This document shows positions 1-9,938 of a DNA stretch of 64,000 nt, in pieces. The position numbers were made by a program, and so were the translations under genes. The stretch comes from Actinoplanes sp. SE50/110 (GTDB lineage Bacteria; Actinomycetota; Actinomycetes; Mycobacteriales; Micromonosporaceae). The DNA is taken from the NCBI RefSeq assembly GCF_900119315.1, contig NZ_LT827010.1, positions 91,001 to 155,000 of the forward strand, in the 5' to 3' direction. Position 1 is the first letter of the stretch, and each line of letters starts with the position of its first letter. A model generated the notes under the pieces. The model did no database searches and was not told the origin of the DNA. It worked only from the letters and a program-made list of their open reading frames with translations.

Positions 1-1570
1 TGGCCTGGTCACCGAAGACCGCCTCGAGCACCTTCTGTGCGGCGACCGTGGTGCCGGCCCCGACCGCGACCTCCAGCCCGGTCGGGATGAAGGCGGTCGA
101 GGTGAACACGGCGATCATCACGGCCAGGCCGGCGCCGTTCACCGCGTACGCCGCGCCGCGGGCCACCGAGCGCTTGTCGCCGCCCTCCCGGCGGACCAGG
201 TCGAGCACCCATTTCTGCCAGTCCCGGACCATCCGGTCGGCGCGCAGCGCGAGCCCGTCGGAGGCCGTCTTCAGCTCGGGCAGCAGCAGCGCCTCCCCGG
301 CCGGGTGCGCCTGCCAGGCGGCGTAGGCCTGCTCGGCGGCGTCGGTCGCCACCCCGCGCAGCAGCGTGACCAGCTGTGACTCCAGCGCCACCTGCAGGTT
401 GCGGCTGGGCTCGGGCCGGCCGGTGACCGCCGCGACCAGCCGGTCGCGCAGGTGCCCGACGCGGGACTCCAGGTTGCGCACGAGCTCGCCGGTGCCGATG
501 AACTCCTGCCAGCGGGCCAGCACCTCGCCGCGGAGCAGCCGCCCGTCCTGCAGACCCTCGGCGATCGTCCGGCGGGCCGTCCGATAGGCCGACTCGACCC
601 GCTCGTCCAGCGCCTGCGCCGTCCGGACCTGCTCCTCGGCCGCCTCGGCCAGGCCCTCGATCGCCGGGGCGAGCGCGGCCAGCGCGCCGTCCAGGGTCTG
701 CCGGACCACCGCGTCGCGGGCCCGCGGGTCGGCCGAGAGCTGCGCGAACCACTGCTGGATCGGCTGGATCGCCGGATGCGGGAGCATGCCTCGCTCGTCC
801 AGCTGACTTTCCGGCAGCACGAACAGCGGTGCGTTGCCCAGGTCGTGCTCGGTCAGCATCTCGCCCAGGTGCGCGGAGATCTCGGCGGCCGCGTCCAGCG
901 GCACCCGGTCCAGCACCAGCGCGATCACCGTGCCGCGCAACCGGGCCGTCTTGAGCAGCTCCCACGGGACCGCGTCGGCGTAGCGCGCGGCGGTGGTGAC
1001 GAACAGCCACAGGTCGGCCGCGGCCAGCAGCTGGGCGGCGAGCTTACGGTTGTGGTCGACCACCGAGTCGACGTCCGGCGCGTCCAGCAGGGCCAGGCCG
1101 GGCCCGATCCCGCGGGCGCCGATCACCTGCAACGAATTCGGGTCGTCGCTGGTCTTGACCGTGCGGATCAGGCCGGGCAGCAGATGCGGCTGCTCGAACC
1201 AGCCCAGGTTCTCCGGGTGCGCGACGAGCACCGGCGAGCGGGTGGTCGGGCGCAGCACCCCGGCGCTGGTCACCCGCTCCTGCACCAGGCTGTTGACCAG
1301 CGTCGACTTGCCGGCGCCGGTGGAGCCGCCGACCACCACGAGCAGGGGCGCGTCCAGCCGGGACAGCCGCGGGACCAGATAGTCGTCGAGTTGGGCGAGC
1401 AGCGCGGTGCCGACCCGGCGGGCCTCCTCGGCGGAGGGCAGCACCAGCGGGTACGACACCGTGCCGAGGGCCGCGCGCAGTCGGCGCAGGGCCGACGCGA
1501 GCCTGCCCACGGCGGGTGGGGGGCTGACCGGTGTGGTGATGCCGTTCTCCTTGTTCGCGGGACGGGCCAT
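1..1570 (-). CDS. Dynamin-like/P-loop GTPase domain protein (3' end outside window)
   Basis: The minus-strand frame is open from an ATG at 1570 to the window edge, so only the N-terminal ~523 residues are present. A P-loop, GGSTGAGKST, lies at about residues 80-90 and is followed by a DAPDVDSV segment that fits a G3 (DxxG-like) region. The next ~250 residues are rich in charged helices, and a hydrophobic stretch near the edge (AAYAVNGAGLAVMIAVFTST) may be membrane-associated. This matches actinobacterial dynamin-like or GTP-binding proteins that often come in tandem pairs. The likely role is membrane remodelling or envelope-associated GTP hydrolysis, by inference only. It is divergent from dnaK. 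Confidence 0.7.
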   Translation of the reverse strand, partial: MARPANKENGITTPVSPPPAVGRLASALRRLRAALGTVSYPLVLPSAEEARRVGTALLAQLDDYLVPRLSRLDAPLLVVVGGSTGAGKSTLVNSLVQERVTSAGVLRPTTRSPVLVAHPENLGWFEQPHLLPGLIRTVKTSDDPNSLQVIGARGIGPGLALLDAPDVDSVVDHNRKLAAQLLAAADLWLFVTTAARYADAVPWELLKTARLRGTVIALVLDRVPLDAAAEISAHLGEMLTEHDLGNAPLFVLPESQLDERGMLPHPAIQPIQQWFAQLSADPRARDAVVRQTLDGALAALAPAIEGLAEAAEEQVRTAQALDERVESAYRTARRTIAEGLQDGRLLRGEVLARWQEFIGTGELVRNLESRVGHLRDRLVAAVTGRPEPSRNLQVALESQLVTLLRGVATDAAEQAYAAWQAHPAGEALLLPELKTASDGLALRADRMVRDWQKWVLDLVRREGGDKRSVARGAAYAVNGAGLAVMIAVFTSTAFIPTGLEVAVGAGTTVAAQKVLEAVFGDQA

Positions 1571-1816
1571 GCCGTACCCCGTACGATCAACAATGTCTGC
1601 TCGCGCCGGGCCGGCGCCTTCGGCAGCCGTGTTGACCTGGTTCTTGTTGCTTGTTACGGCGGGGTCGGCGGATGTGGCCCGAAGCCCTCCCGCCTCACCG
1701 CGCGTCGTCACGGATAAAGCGTGCACGATCTATCCAGGGCGAGCAACGGATACCGGTATGCCGTGACCGGACAGGTATAGAGGTTATGTACCGCGGTACG
1801 AGCCCGCAGCGCTCGA

Positions 1817-1837
1817 CTTGCGTCACTCCGGCTCAAC
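1817..1837. promoter_or_regulatory. HAIR-like HspR operator, distal copy
   Basis: CTTGCGT-N7-GCTCAAC matches the HspR operator consensus CTTGAGT-N7-ACTCAAG at most positions, with the exact 7-bp spacing. It lies 34 bp upstream of a better copy. Confidence 0.5.
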
Positions 1838-1870
1838 TTCGCTTTGACGGTTGGCGGACCCGTGGCATCA

Positions 1871-1889
1871 TTGAGTCGGTCCCACTCAA
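1871..1889. promoter_or_regulatory. HAIR HspR operator upstream of dnaK
   Basis: TTGAGT-cggtccc-ACTCAA is a perfect 6+6 inverted repeat with 7-bp spacing, as in the HAIR element bound by HspR in streptomycetes and mycobacteria. The repressor gene hspR is the last gene of the operon it would control, giving autoregulation. Confidence 0.85.
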
Positions 1890-1943
1890 CCCTGTACGGA
1901 CTCACCTTCGTACGACACAGCCGGTAACGAAGCGAGGAACACC

Positions 1944-3799
<1,856 letters not shown>

Positions 3800-3803
<4 letters not shown>

Positions 3804-4414
3804 GTGCCGCGGACGACGACAACGACGGTCCGGTGACCGAGCGGGAAGTCATCCAGGGCGAGACCGACTCGGCTGCCGAGACGACTCCCGACACGAAGCG
3901 GAAGGCGGCCGGCGCGCACCGCGCCCGCGACGAAGAGGAGGGCGGAGCCCCGGTGGCCGAGGAGAGCAAGCCCGGCCTTGGCGCCGAGCTGGAGGCGCTG
4001 CGCGGCGAGCTCGACGAGCGGACCCACGACCTGCAGCGCGTCACGGCGGAGTACGCGAACTACCGCAAGCGGGTGGACCGCGACCGGGGCGCCGCGGCGG
4101 AGCAGACCACCGGCTCGGTGCTCACCGCGCTGCTGCCGGTGCTGGACGACATCGACCGGGCTCGCGAGCACGGTGACCTGGTCGGCCCGTTCGCCTCGGT
4201 GGCCGAGCAGCTCACCGCGGTGACCGGCAAGCTCGGCCTGGTCGCGTTCGGGGAGAAGGGTGACCCCTTCGACCCGAACCGGCACGAGGCGGTGGCGCAC
4301 CTGACGTCCGCGGACGTCACCGAGCCGACCTGCGTCGAGGTGATGCGTCGTGGCTACACGCTGGGCGAGCGGCTGCTGCGCCCGGCGATGGTCGCCGTCG
4401 CAGATCCGGAGTGA
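3800..4414 (+). CDS. grpE: Nucleotide exchange factor GrpE
   Basis: This 204-residue protein releases ADP from DnaK. It has the typical layout: an acidic, poorly ordered N-terminus (about residues 1-55), a long dimerising helix (residues about 57-90, [27 protein letters not shown] heptads) and a C-terminal beta domain with the family-typical DPNRHEAV segment. The GTG start overlaps the dnaK stop as GTGA, which indicates translational coupling. It is separated from dnaJ by a strong hairpin. Confidence 0.95.
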
Positions 4415-4424
4415 GTTTCCGTCC

Positions 4425-4460
4425 CGGTCCCGCCCGCCGGTTCGCCGGCGGGCGGGACCG
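4425..4460 (+). terminator. 16-bp UUCG-capped hairpin between grpE and dnaJ
   Basis: The arms 4425-4440 and 4445-4460 are perfectly complementary (CGGTCCCGCCCGCCGG and its complement) around a TTCG tetraloop. No U-tract follows, and dnaJ starts 27 bp downstream. It may act as a partial attenuator or as an mRNA-stability element that raises dnaK-grpE over dnaJ-hspR. Confidence 0.6.
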
Positions 4461-4487
4461 CACCCGCAAGTCGAGGAGGGAGGTCGC

Positions 4488-5693
4488 ATGAGCTCGAAGG
4501 ACTGGCTTGAGAAGGACTTCTACGCCGTGCTCGGCGTCAACAAGTCCGCCTCGACCGACGAGATCAAGAAGGCGTACCGGAAACTCGCCCGCGACCTTCA
4601 CCCCGACCGCAACCCGGACAACAAGGAGGCGGAGGAGAAGTTCAAGGCCGCTTCCGAGGCGTACGACGTGCTCGCCGACGACAAGAAGCGCAAAGAGTAC
4701 GACGAGATGCGCTCGCTGTTCGGCTCGGGCGCGTTCCGCCGGGGCGCCGGCCGGCCCGGTGCCGGTGGCGCCCAGTTCGACCCGTCCGACCTGTTCGGCG
4801 GGTTCACCGGGGCGGCCGCCGGCGGTGGCGCCGGGGCCGACCGCCGGTTCGGCGGCACCGGGTTCTCCGACATCTTCAGCTCGATCTTCTCCGGTGGCGG
4901 CGCCGCCGGCGCCCCGGCCGGCCGGCGTGGCCCGCAGCGCGGCCGCGACGTGGAGACCGAGGTGACGCTGGACTTCGCGCAGGCCGTGCGGGGCACCACG
5001 CTGCCGCTCACACTGCGCACCGCTGGCGCCTGCGACACCTGTCACGGCAACGGGGCGAAGCCGGGAACCATCCCGCGCTCCTGCGCGAAGTGTCACGGCA
5101 CCGGGCTGATCTCCAGCAACCAGGGCTCGTTCAGTTTCTCCGAGCCGTGCCGGGACTGTTCCGGCTCGGGCAGCATCGTCGACGAGAAATGCCCGGAGTG
5201 CCGGGGCAGCGGCAGCGTCACCAAGAGCCGGACGATCAACGTCCGGTTCCCGGCCGGCGTCGCCGACGGGCAGCGGATCCGGCTGTCCGGCCGCGGCGAG
5301 CCGGGTGACCGCGGCGGTCCGGCCGGCGACCTGTACGTACAGGTCAAGGTGCGGCCCGATGAGCTGTTCGGGCGCAGCGGCGACGATCTGACGCTGACCG
5401 TGCCGATCACCGTGGCCGAGGCCGTCCTCGGCACCGACCTGCGGGTGCCCAGCCTGGACAACCCGGTGACGCTGCGGGTGCCGCCCGGCACGCCGAGCGG
5501 CCGCAAGCTGCGGGTCCGGGGCAAGGGGGTGGCCCGCAAGGAGGGCCAGTCCGGCGACCTGATCGTCACGGTCGAGGTGCAGATCCCGGTGGGCGTGACC
5601 GGAGAGGCGCGCGACGCGCTGGAGCGGTTCGCCAAACTGACCCCGCCCGCCGGGCGGGAGCGACTCGAAGCGCGCGTGCGCAAGACCGGCTAG
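4488..5693 (+). CDS. dnaJ: Co-chaperone DnaJ (Hsp40, type I)
   Basis: This 401-residue type I Hsp40 delivers substrates to DnaK and stimulates its ATPase. The J domain spans about residues 9-75 with the HPD motif (LHPDRNPDN). A Gly-rich linker runs to about residue 150. Four zinc-finger repeats follow: [24 protein letters not shown] and CPECRGSG. The C-terminal substrate-binding domains complete the protein. The ATG at 4488 is chosen because GAGGAGGGAGG lies directly upstream; reading further 5' would run into the hairpin and grpE. It is followed by hspR 20 bp downstream. Confidence 0.96.
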   Translation: MSSKDWLEKDFYAVLGVNKSASTDEIKKAYRKLARDLHPDRNPDNKEAEEKFKAASEAYDVLADDKKRKEYDEMRSLFGSGAFRRGAGRPGAGGAQFDPSDLFGGFTGAAAGGGAGADRRFGGTGFSDIFSSIFSGGGAAGAPAGRRGPQRGRDVETEVTLDFAQAVRGTTLPLTLRTAGACDTCHGNGAKPGTIPRSCAKCHGTGLISSNQGSFSFSEPCRDCSGSGSIVDEKCPECRGSGSVTKSRTINVRFPAGVADGQRIRLSGRGEPGDRGGPAGDLYVQVKVRPDELFGRSGDDLTLTVPITVAEAVLGTDLRVPSLDNPVTLRVPPGTPSGRKLRVRGKGVARKEGQSGDLIVTVEVQIPVGVTGEARDALERFAKLTPPAGRERLEARVRKTG

Positions 5694-5713
5694 GGACCCT
5701 CCGGAGGTGGCAC

Positions 5714-6157
5714 ATGTATGAGGAGATCAGCATCTCGGTGGAACAGGCCTCCGACGCGAAGGTCCTGATCATCTCGGTGGCCGCGCGGCTCGCCGGGATG
5801 CACCCCCAGACGCTGCGGCAGTACGACCGGCTCGGGCTGGTGCAGCCCGGCCGGGCCGGCGGTGGTGGCCGACGGTACAGCGAGCGCGATGTGGCGCTGC
5901 TCCGCGAGGTGCAGAAGCTGAGTCAGGAGGACGGTGTCAACCTGGCCGGCATCAAGCGGATCATCGGCCTCGAGCAGCTGGTCGCGGACCTGCAGCACCG
6001 GGTCGTCGAGCTGGAACAGCAGCTGGACGACGCGTACGCCCGCATCGCCGAAGTTGAATCGATGAACCCGTACGTGAGCCGGGGTGATCTGGTACGCCAG
6101 GAACGGCACTCGACGGCGCTGGTCGTCTGGCGGCCGCGACGCTCCCCGGACAGATGA
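5714..6157 (+). CDS. hspR: Heat-shock repressor HspR (MerR family)
   Basis: This 147-residue MerR-type regulator represses dnaK and clpB by binding HAIR elements, with DnaK acting as co-repressor in related species. The winged helix-turn-helix lies at about residues 22-60 (SVAARLAGMHPQTLRQYDRLGL, then GGGRRYSERDV). A coiled coil runs at about 85-118. The start follows CCGGAGGTGGC. It is the last gene of the dnaK operon, and its presumed target sites occur before dnaK and clpB in this window. Confidence 0.95.
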   Translation: MYEEISISVEQASDAKVLIISVAARLAGMHPQTLRQYDRLGLVQPGRAGGGGRRYSERDVALLREVQKLSQEDGVNLAGIKRIIGLEQLVADLQHRVVELEQQLDDAYARIAEVESMNPYVSRGDLVRQERHSTALVVWRPRRSPDR

Positions 6158-6159
6158 GC

Positions 6160-6187
6160 GGCGGCCCTCCGGGTGGAGAGGGCCGCC
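6160..6187 (+). terminator. Terminator of the dnaK operon
   Basis: GGCGGCCCTC at 6160-6169 pairs perfectly with GAGGGCCGCC at 6178-6187 across an 8-nt loop, directly after the hspR stop. There is no marked U-tract, as is common in actinobacteria. Confidence 0.75.
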
Positions 6188-6212
6188 GTCACGTCGAGTA
6201 GTGACCGACTGA

Positions 6213-6659
6213 TTACCGTCGGTTGAAGAGGCCGATCCGGCGCGGATGGCGCACCAGGCCGCCCTCCATCCAGTCATGGTGGTCGAACAGCTCCGGCCGG
6301 GTCATCAGGACCCGGCAGTTGTGCGCCCAGATCTGCATCGGCTCGTCGCCGACCTCCTCGGCGCGCTCCACGAACTTCTTGAGCCGCCGCTTGCGCTGGC
6401 TGGTCGCGTTCTGCCGGACGCCGTCCGCCGCATAGATGTACATGCAGTGCTGCGCGAACCGGCGGGCCGGGCACTGCCGGTCCATGGCCAGCTCGAACAG
6501 GGTGGGGCCGAGCACGTCGCCGGAGATCAGCAGATCCCAGTCTTTCGGCATCGCACTCAGCGGCACCGCCTCGGGGTGGTAGGCCCAGGACTCCAGCTCC
6601 ACCGGCCGGGGATCGACCGGGTTGCCGAACCCGATGAAAGTCGCCTCTCGCAAACTCAA
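6213..6659 (-). CDS. Conserved-looking hypothetical protein, ~148 aa
   Basis: The product is not recognised. The protein is soluble, with Trp- and His-rich stretches (ESWAYHPEAVPL, WAHNCRVLM, FDHHDWMEGG) and a basic segment SQRKRRLKKF. No signal peptide or membrane helix is seen. The start is uncertain: a TTG at 6659 preceded by AAGGCGGCGGCG is used here, because the sequence further upstream turns AT-richer and looks intergenic, although the frame stays open to 6731. It stands alone between the dnaK operon and the antiporter genes, on the opposite strand to hspR. Confidence 0.6.
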   Translation of the reverse strand: MSLREATFIGFGNPVDPRPVELESWAYHPEAVPLSAMPKDWDLLISGDVLGPTLFELAMDRQCPARRFAQHCMYIYAADGVRQNATSQRKRRLKKFVERAEEVGDEPMQIWAHNCRVLMTRPELFDHHDWMEGGLVRHPRRIGLFNRR

Positions 6660-6845
6660 CGCCGCCGCCTTATTTACCGTTCGGAACGCGACGGATGACC
6701 CACTGTCCGTCGCGAGTGTCGAACGTCCCAATACAGAGAGTCGTCGCGGCGCAACGGTAGCGCGATCAACGGGTGAACGGAAGTGTCAAGAGTTCACATT
6801 CAGATACTGGACGGTAACTTTTTGGGCGCGCGACGGTCGGTCGCG

Positions 6846-8054
6846 TCACTCCGCGCTGGGCAGGGGTTTTGTAGATGACCGTTGGGCCGCCATCCGCCGT
6901 CTGACCAAATTTTTGAACCAAACGTAGTCTGATAGGCGGGCTAGCATCGGCCCGCAGACGACGGTGATCAAGACGTACGCGGTGGCGAGCGGAGCCAGCC
7001 GGGGCTCCACCCCGGAGGCGACCGCCAGCCCGGCGATCACCACCGAGAACTCACCGCGCGGGGTGAGCGCCAGTCCGGCCCGCAGCCGCCCGGGCAGCGC
7101 CACGCCGACCCGGCGGGCCGCCAGATAACCGGTGGCGGCCTTGGTCAGCATGGTGAGCACGGCCAGGCCGAGCGCCGGGAGCAGCACCGGCGGCATGTCG
7201 GACGGGTCGGTGGCCAGCCCGAAGAAGACGAAGAAGACCGCGGCGAACAGATCCCGCAGCGGCGACAGCATCTCGGTGGCGTGGTGCGCGACCGGACCGG
7301 AGAGCGCGATCCCGACCAGGAACGCGCCGACCGCCTCGGAAACCTTCAGCTCGGCGGCCACCCCGGCCACGAACAGGGTCAGGCCCAGCACGCTGAGCAG
7401 CAGGGCCTCCGGATCCTTCACCGACATGAACCGGCTGATCGCGCCGCCGTAGCGGATCGCCACGACCAGCACCGCGACCACGGTGACCACCGCGACCCCG
7501 AGCGTGCTGAGCCCGCCGGCCAGCCCCGCGCCGGCCAGCACCGCGGTGGCGATCGGCAGGTAGAACGCCATCGCCAGGTCCTCGATCACCAGCACCGAGA
7601 GGATCACCGGGGTCTCCCGGTTGCCGAGCCGGCCCAGATCGGCGAGCACCTTGGCGATCACCCCGGACGACGACACCCAGGTGATGCCGGCCAGCACCAG
7701 CGCCGCCTTCGCGTCCCAGCCGAGCAGCAGCGCGAACAGGGCGCCGGGCAGCGCGTTCAGCAGCATGTCGATCACCCCGGCCGGGGCCGCCGAGCGCAGG
7801 TTGCCGACCAGTTCGTCGGCGGAGTACTCCAGACCCAGCATGACCAGGAGCAGGATCACCCCGATCTGCGCGCCGATCCCGATGAACTCCTCGCTCGCCG
7901 AGAGCGGCACCAGGCCGCCGTGCCCGAAGAACAGGCCGGCCAGCAGATAGAGCGGGATCGGGGAGAGACCGAACCGGCGGCCGGCCCGGCCCAGCATCCC
8001 GAGGCCGAACAGCAGCGCGCCGATCTCGATCAGCAGGACCGTGGTGTGGTGCAC
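6846..8054 (-). CDS. CPA2-family monovalent cation:proton antiporter (KefB/KhtU-like)
   Basis: This 402-residue integral membrane protein has about 12-13 hydrophobic helices, starting LLIEIGALLFGLGMLG. It shows CPA2 features: an inverted-repeat fold, WVSSSGVIAKVL and LVIEDLAMAF with the likely ion-binding acidic residue, and a C-terminal PRGEFSVVIAG segment. It lacks the long C-terminal TrkA-N/C extension of Kef proteins. Instead, the regulatory TrkA-C domain is encoded separately just upstream in the same operon (stop-to-start gap 6 bp), as in KhtTU systems. The likely role is K+ or Na+ efflux for pH or osmotic control. Confidence 0.85.
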   Translation of the reverse strand: MHHTTVLLIEIGALLFGLGMLGRAGRRFGLSPIPLYLLAGLFFGHGGLVPLSASEEFIGIGAQIGVILLLVMLGLEYSADELVGNLRSAAPAGVIDMLLNALPGALFALLLGWDAKAALVLAGITWVSSSGVIAKVLADLGRLGNRETPVILSVLVIEDLAMAFYLPIATAVLAGAGLAGGLSTLGVAVVTVVAVLVVAIRYGGAISRFMSVKDPEALLLSVLGLTLFVAGVAAELKVSEAVGAFLVGIALSGPVAHHATEMLSPLRDLFAAVFFVFFGLATDPSDMPPVLLPALGLAVLTMLTKAATGYLAARRVGVALPGRLRAGLALTPRGEFSVVIAGLAVASGVEPRLAPLATAYVLITVVCGPMLARLSDYVWFKNLVRRRMAAQRSSTKPLPSAE

Positions 8055-8060
8055 GGCGGG

Positions 8061-8567
8061 TCAGCCGGTGGTGTCGCCGGCCAGGATGGCCGTCACGCCG
8101 TCCAGCCCGTGCCGGGTGCCGACGGCGACGACCACGTCGTTCGCCTCGAACTGGAAGGCCGGGCCGGGCGACGGGATCACCTCGCGATCGCGGAGCACCG
8201 CCACGATCGACGCGCTGGTGCGGGTGCGGGCGCGGGTGTCGCCGAGCTGCCGGCCGACGAACGGCGAACCGGCCGGCAGTGCGATCTGCTCGGTGAGCAG
8301 CCCGGCCGCCTGCTGGCGCAGCCCGGCCAACTGGCTGAGCATCAGCGACGCGCCGAGCACGTCGGCCAGCGCCTCCGCCTCGTCGTCGGTCAGCGGGATC
8401 GAGGCGAGGCAGGCATCCGGGTCGTCGACGTCGTAGAGGACCAGGTCACGGCGGCCGTTGCGGTGCGAGACCACTCCGACGGTGCGGCCGGAGGAGGTGA
8501 CCAGGTCGTGTCGGACACCGATACCCGGCAGTGAGGTCTGTTCCACCCGTACGCGCACGAGCCCCAC
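8061..8567 (-). CDS. TrkA-C domain regulatory subunit of the antiporter (KhtT-like)
   Basis: This 168-residue cytosolic protein has an N-terminal ~70-residue domain (VRVEQTSLPGIG, RRDLVLYDVDDPD), then a TrkA-C (RCK_C) domain at about residues 90-160 (GRQLGDTRAR, SIVAVLRDREVIPSP, FEANDVVVAVGT). Such subunits gate the partner antiporter in response to nucleotide or pH. The start used is GTG 8567; an internal GTG three codons on is possible. It is immediately upstream of the antiporter and likely co-transcribed with it. Confidence 0.85.
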   Translation of the reverse strand: MGLVRVRVEQTSLPGIGVRHDLVTSSGRTVGVVSHRNGRRDLVLYDVDDPDACLASIPLTDDEAEALADVLGASLMLSQLAGLRQQAAGLLTEQIALPAGSPFVGRQLGDTRARTRTSASIVAVLRDREVIPSPGPAFQFEANDVVVAVGTRHGLDGVTAILAGDTTG

Positions 8568-8568
8568 G

Positions 8569-9807
8569 TTATCCCGCTTCGGCCGCGGCCTCGGGCCCGA
8601 TCGGCTCCGCTTCCCTCTCCGCTTTGTCCGCCGCCCGCGGCCTCGCGATTTCTGCCGGCGGCTTCGCCACCAGAAGCAGGAGCAGACCGAGCACCGTCAA
8701 GATCAAATTCATGGTGTACGCGAGTCGGTAGCCGAATTCCTGGGCCAACCCGAACAGGGGCGCGGCCAGGATGTTCCCGATCGGGAAGGCGTTGGTGAAC
8801 ATCGTGGTGGCCCGGCCCGGATGCGCCGGCATCAGATCCTGGACGTAGGAGATGCCCAGCCCGGAGCAGGTGGCGATGAAGACCGCGTTCAGCACCTGGG
8901 CGGTGGCCAACATCCCGGTGGAGTGCGCGGTGGCGGCCACCGTCTGGTAGGCCACCGCGGCCACGCCGCCGCCGAGGATCAGCCGGCGCAGCGGAACCCG
9001 GGTGCTCAGCGCACCGAAGCCCAGCATCAGCGGGATCTCCAGCGCGGCGCACAGCCCGAGGATCAGGCCGGTGTCACCGACCGAGCCGTGCAGGTCGTCG
9101 GTGACGTACAGCGACATGGCCTGCACGCCGAGCACCATCGTCGTGGTGAGCAGCACGAACCCGGCGATGATCGGATACATCACGCGCGGTGGGCGGGTGT
9201 CGTCCCGGCTGCTCTGCCCGGCCGGGGCGGGCGCCTCCGCCTCCGGCAGCCAGCGGGTCGCGATCAGGGCGGCCACCAGGTACATCACGGCGGCGGTGCC
9301 GTACACCCAGCGGAACGAGCCGACGTCGAGCAGGACCGCGGCCAGAGGTGGGCCACCGACCCAGGCGATCGAGAAGACGGTGCGCAGCGAGCTGATCCCC
9401 ATCGCGGCGCGGCGGGGGTCTTCGCGGGCGAGCACCTGACGGGCGTACGCGAAAGATTGGGGGTAGAAGGACCCGGCCAGTGCGGTGACCGTCATGGTGA
9501 TCGCGAGCAGCACCCAGTAGTCGCGCACCATCGAGGTCAGCCCGGTGCCGGCGAAGCCGGCCAGGGCGGCGGTGATCAGCAGCATCCGCCGCATCGGCCG
9601 GCGGTCCGAGACGCGGGCGATGAACTGCGACATGCCGACGCCGGAGAGTGACGCGACGATCAGGAACGCGGAGACCTGGAACGGGTTGGCGTGCACCGCG
9701 GTGCTGAGGAACAGGCCGAGGAACGGGCCGACCACCGCGGTCGCGATCCCGGAGGCGAGAAACATGAAGCCGAGCGGGACCAGCCGCCGCGACAGGAGGC
9801 GCGTCAC
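8569..9807 (-). CDS. MFS transporter, sugar efflux (SetA/SetB)-like
   Basis: The 412-residue product has 12 predicted transmembrane helices in two halves separated at about residues 195-215 by a hydrophilic loop (EAEAPAPAGQSSRDD). MFS-type signatures are seen in the loop after helix 2 (RVSDRRPMRR) and in helix 5. The closest resemblance by eye is to bacterial sugar-efflux (Set) permeases, so sugar or small-molecule export is inferred. The GTG start at 9807 is close to the clpB regulatory region, and the stop is 1 bp before the antiporter subunit start, so it probably heads that minus-strand operon. Confidence 0.8.
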   Translation of the reverse strand: MTRLLSRRLVPLGFMFLASGIATAVVGPFLGLFLSTAVHANPFQVSAFLIVASLSGVGMSQFIARVSDRRPMRRMLLITAALAGFAGTGLTSMVRDYWVLLAITMTVTALAGSFYPQSFAYARQVLAREDPRRAAMGISSLRTVFSIAWVGGPPLAAVLLDVGSFRWVYGTAAVMYLVAALIATRWLPEAEAPAPAGQSSRDDTRPPRVMYPIIAGFVLLTTTMVLGVQAMSLYVTDDLHGSVGDTGLILGLCAALEIPLMLGFGALSTRVPLRRLILGGGVAAVAYQTVAATAHSTGMLATAQVLNAVFIATCSGLGISYVQDLMPAHPGRATTMFTNAFPIGNILAAPLFGLAQEFGYRLAYTMNLILTVLGLLLLLVAKPPAEIARPRAADKAEREAEPIGPEAAAEAG

Positions 9808-9876
9808 CTTGCCAACCTATCTCGCTGGAGAGCGCTCTCGCTGATGGTGACTGTCACCCTTCCGACACGCGTTAGA

Positions 9877-9897
9877 GTTGAGTGGAATACGCTCAAG
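9877..9897. promoter_or_regulatory. HAIR HspR operator upstream of clpB
   Basis: GTTGAGT-ggaatac-GCTCAAG fits CTTGAGT-N7-ACTCAAG with the required 7-bp spacer. It sits 42 bp before the clpB start, so clpB should belong to the HspR regulon together with dnaK. Confidence 0.85.
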
Positions 9898-9938
9898 TCT
9901 GTGGGGTTGTACCCGTTGGGAACCGACCAGGGGAGCTC

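Larger units (their letters stand above)
1571..1943. promoter_or_regulatory. Divergent intergenic region upstream of dnaK
   Basis: This 373-bp gap separates the GTPase gene from dnaK. It contains two HAIR-like inverted repeats, listed separately, and a possible -35 element TTGACG at 1844-1849 just upstream of the second one. No convincing gene is seen inside it. Confidence 0.6.

Noticed and set aside
8458..9651. 397-codon plus-strand frame over the MFS gene
   Set aside because: It is antisense to a well-supported transporter; composition is His/Arg/Gln-rich without motifs.
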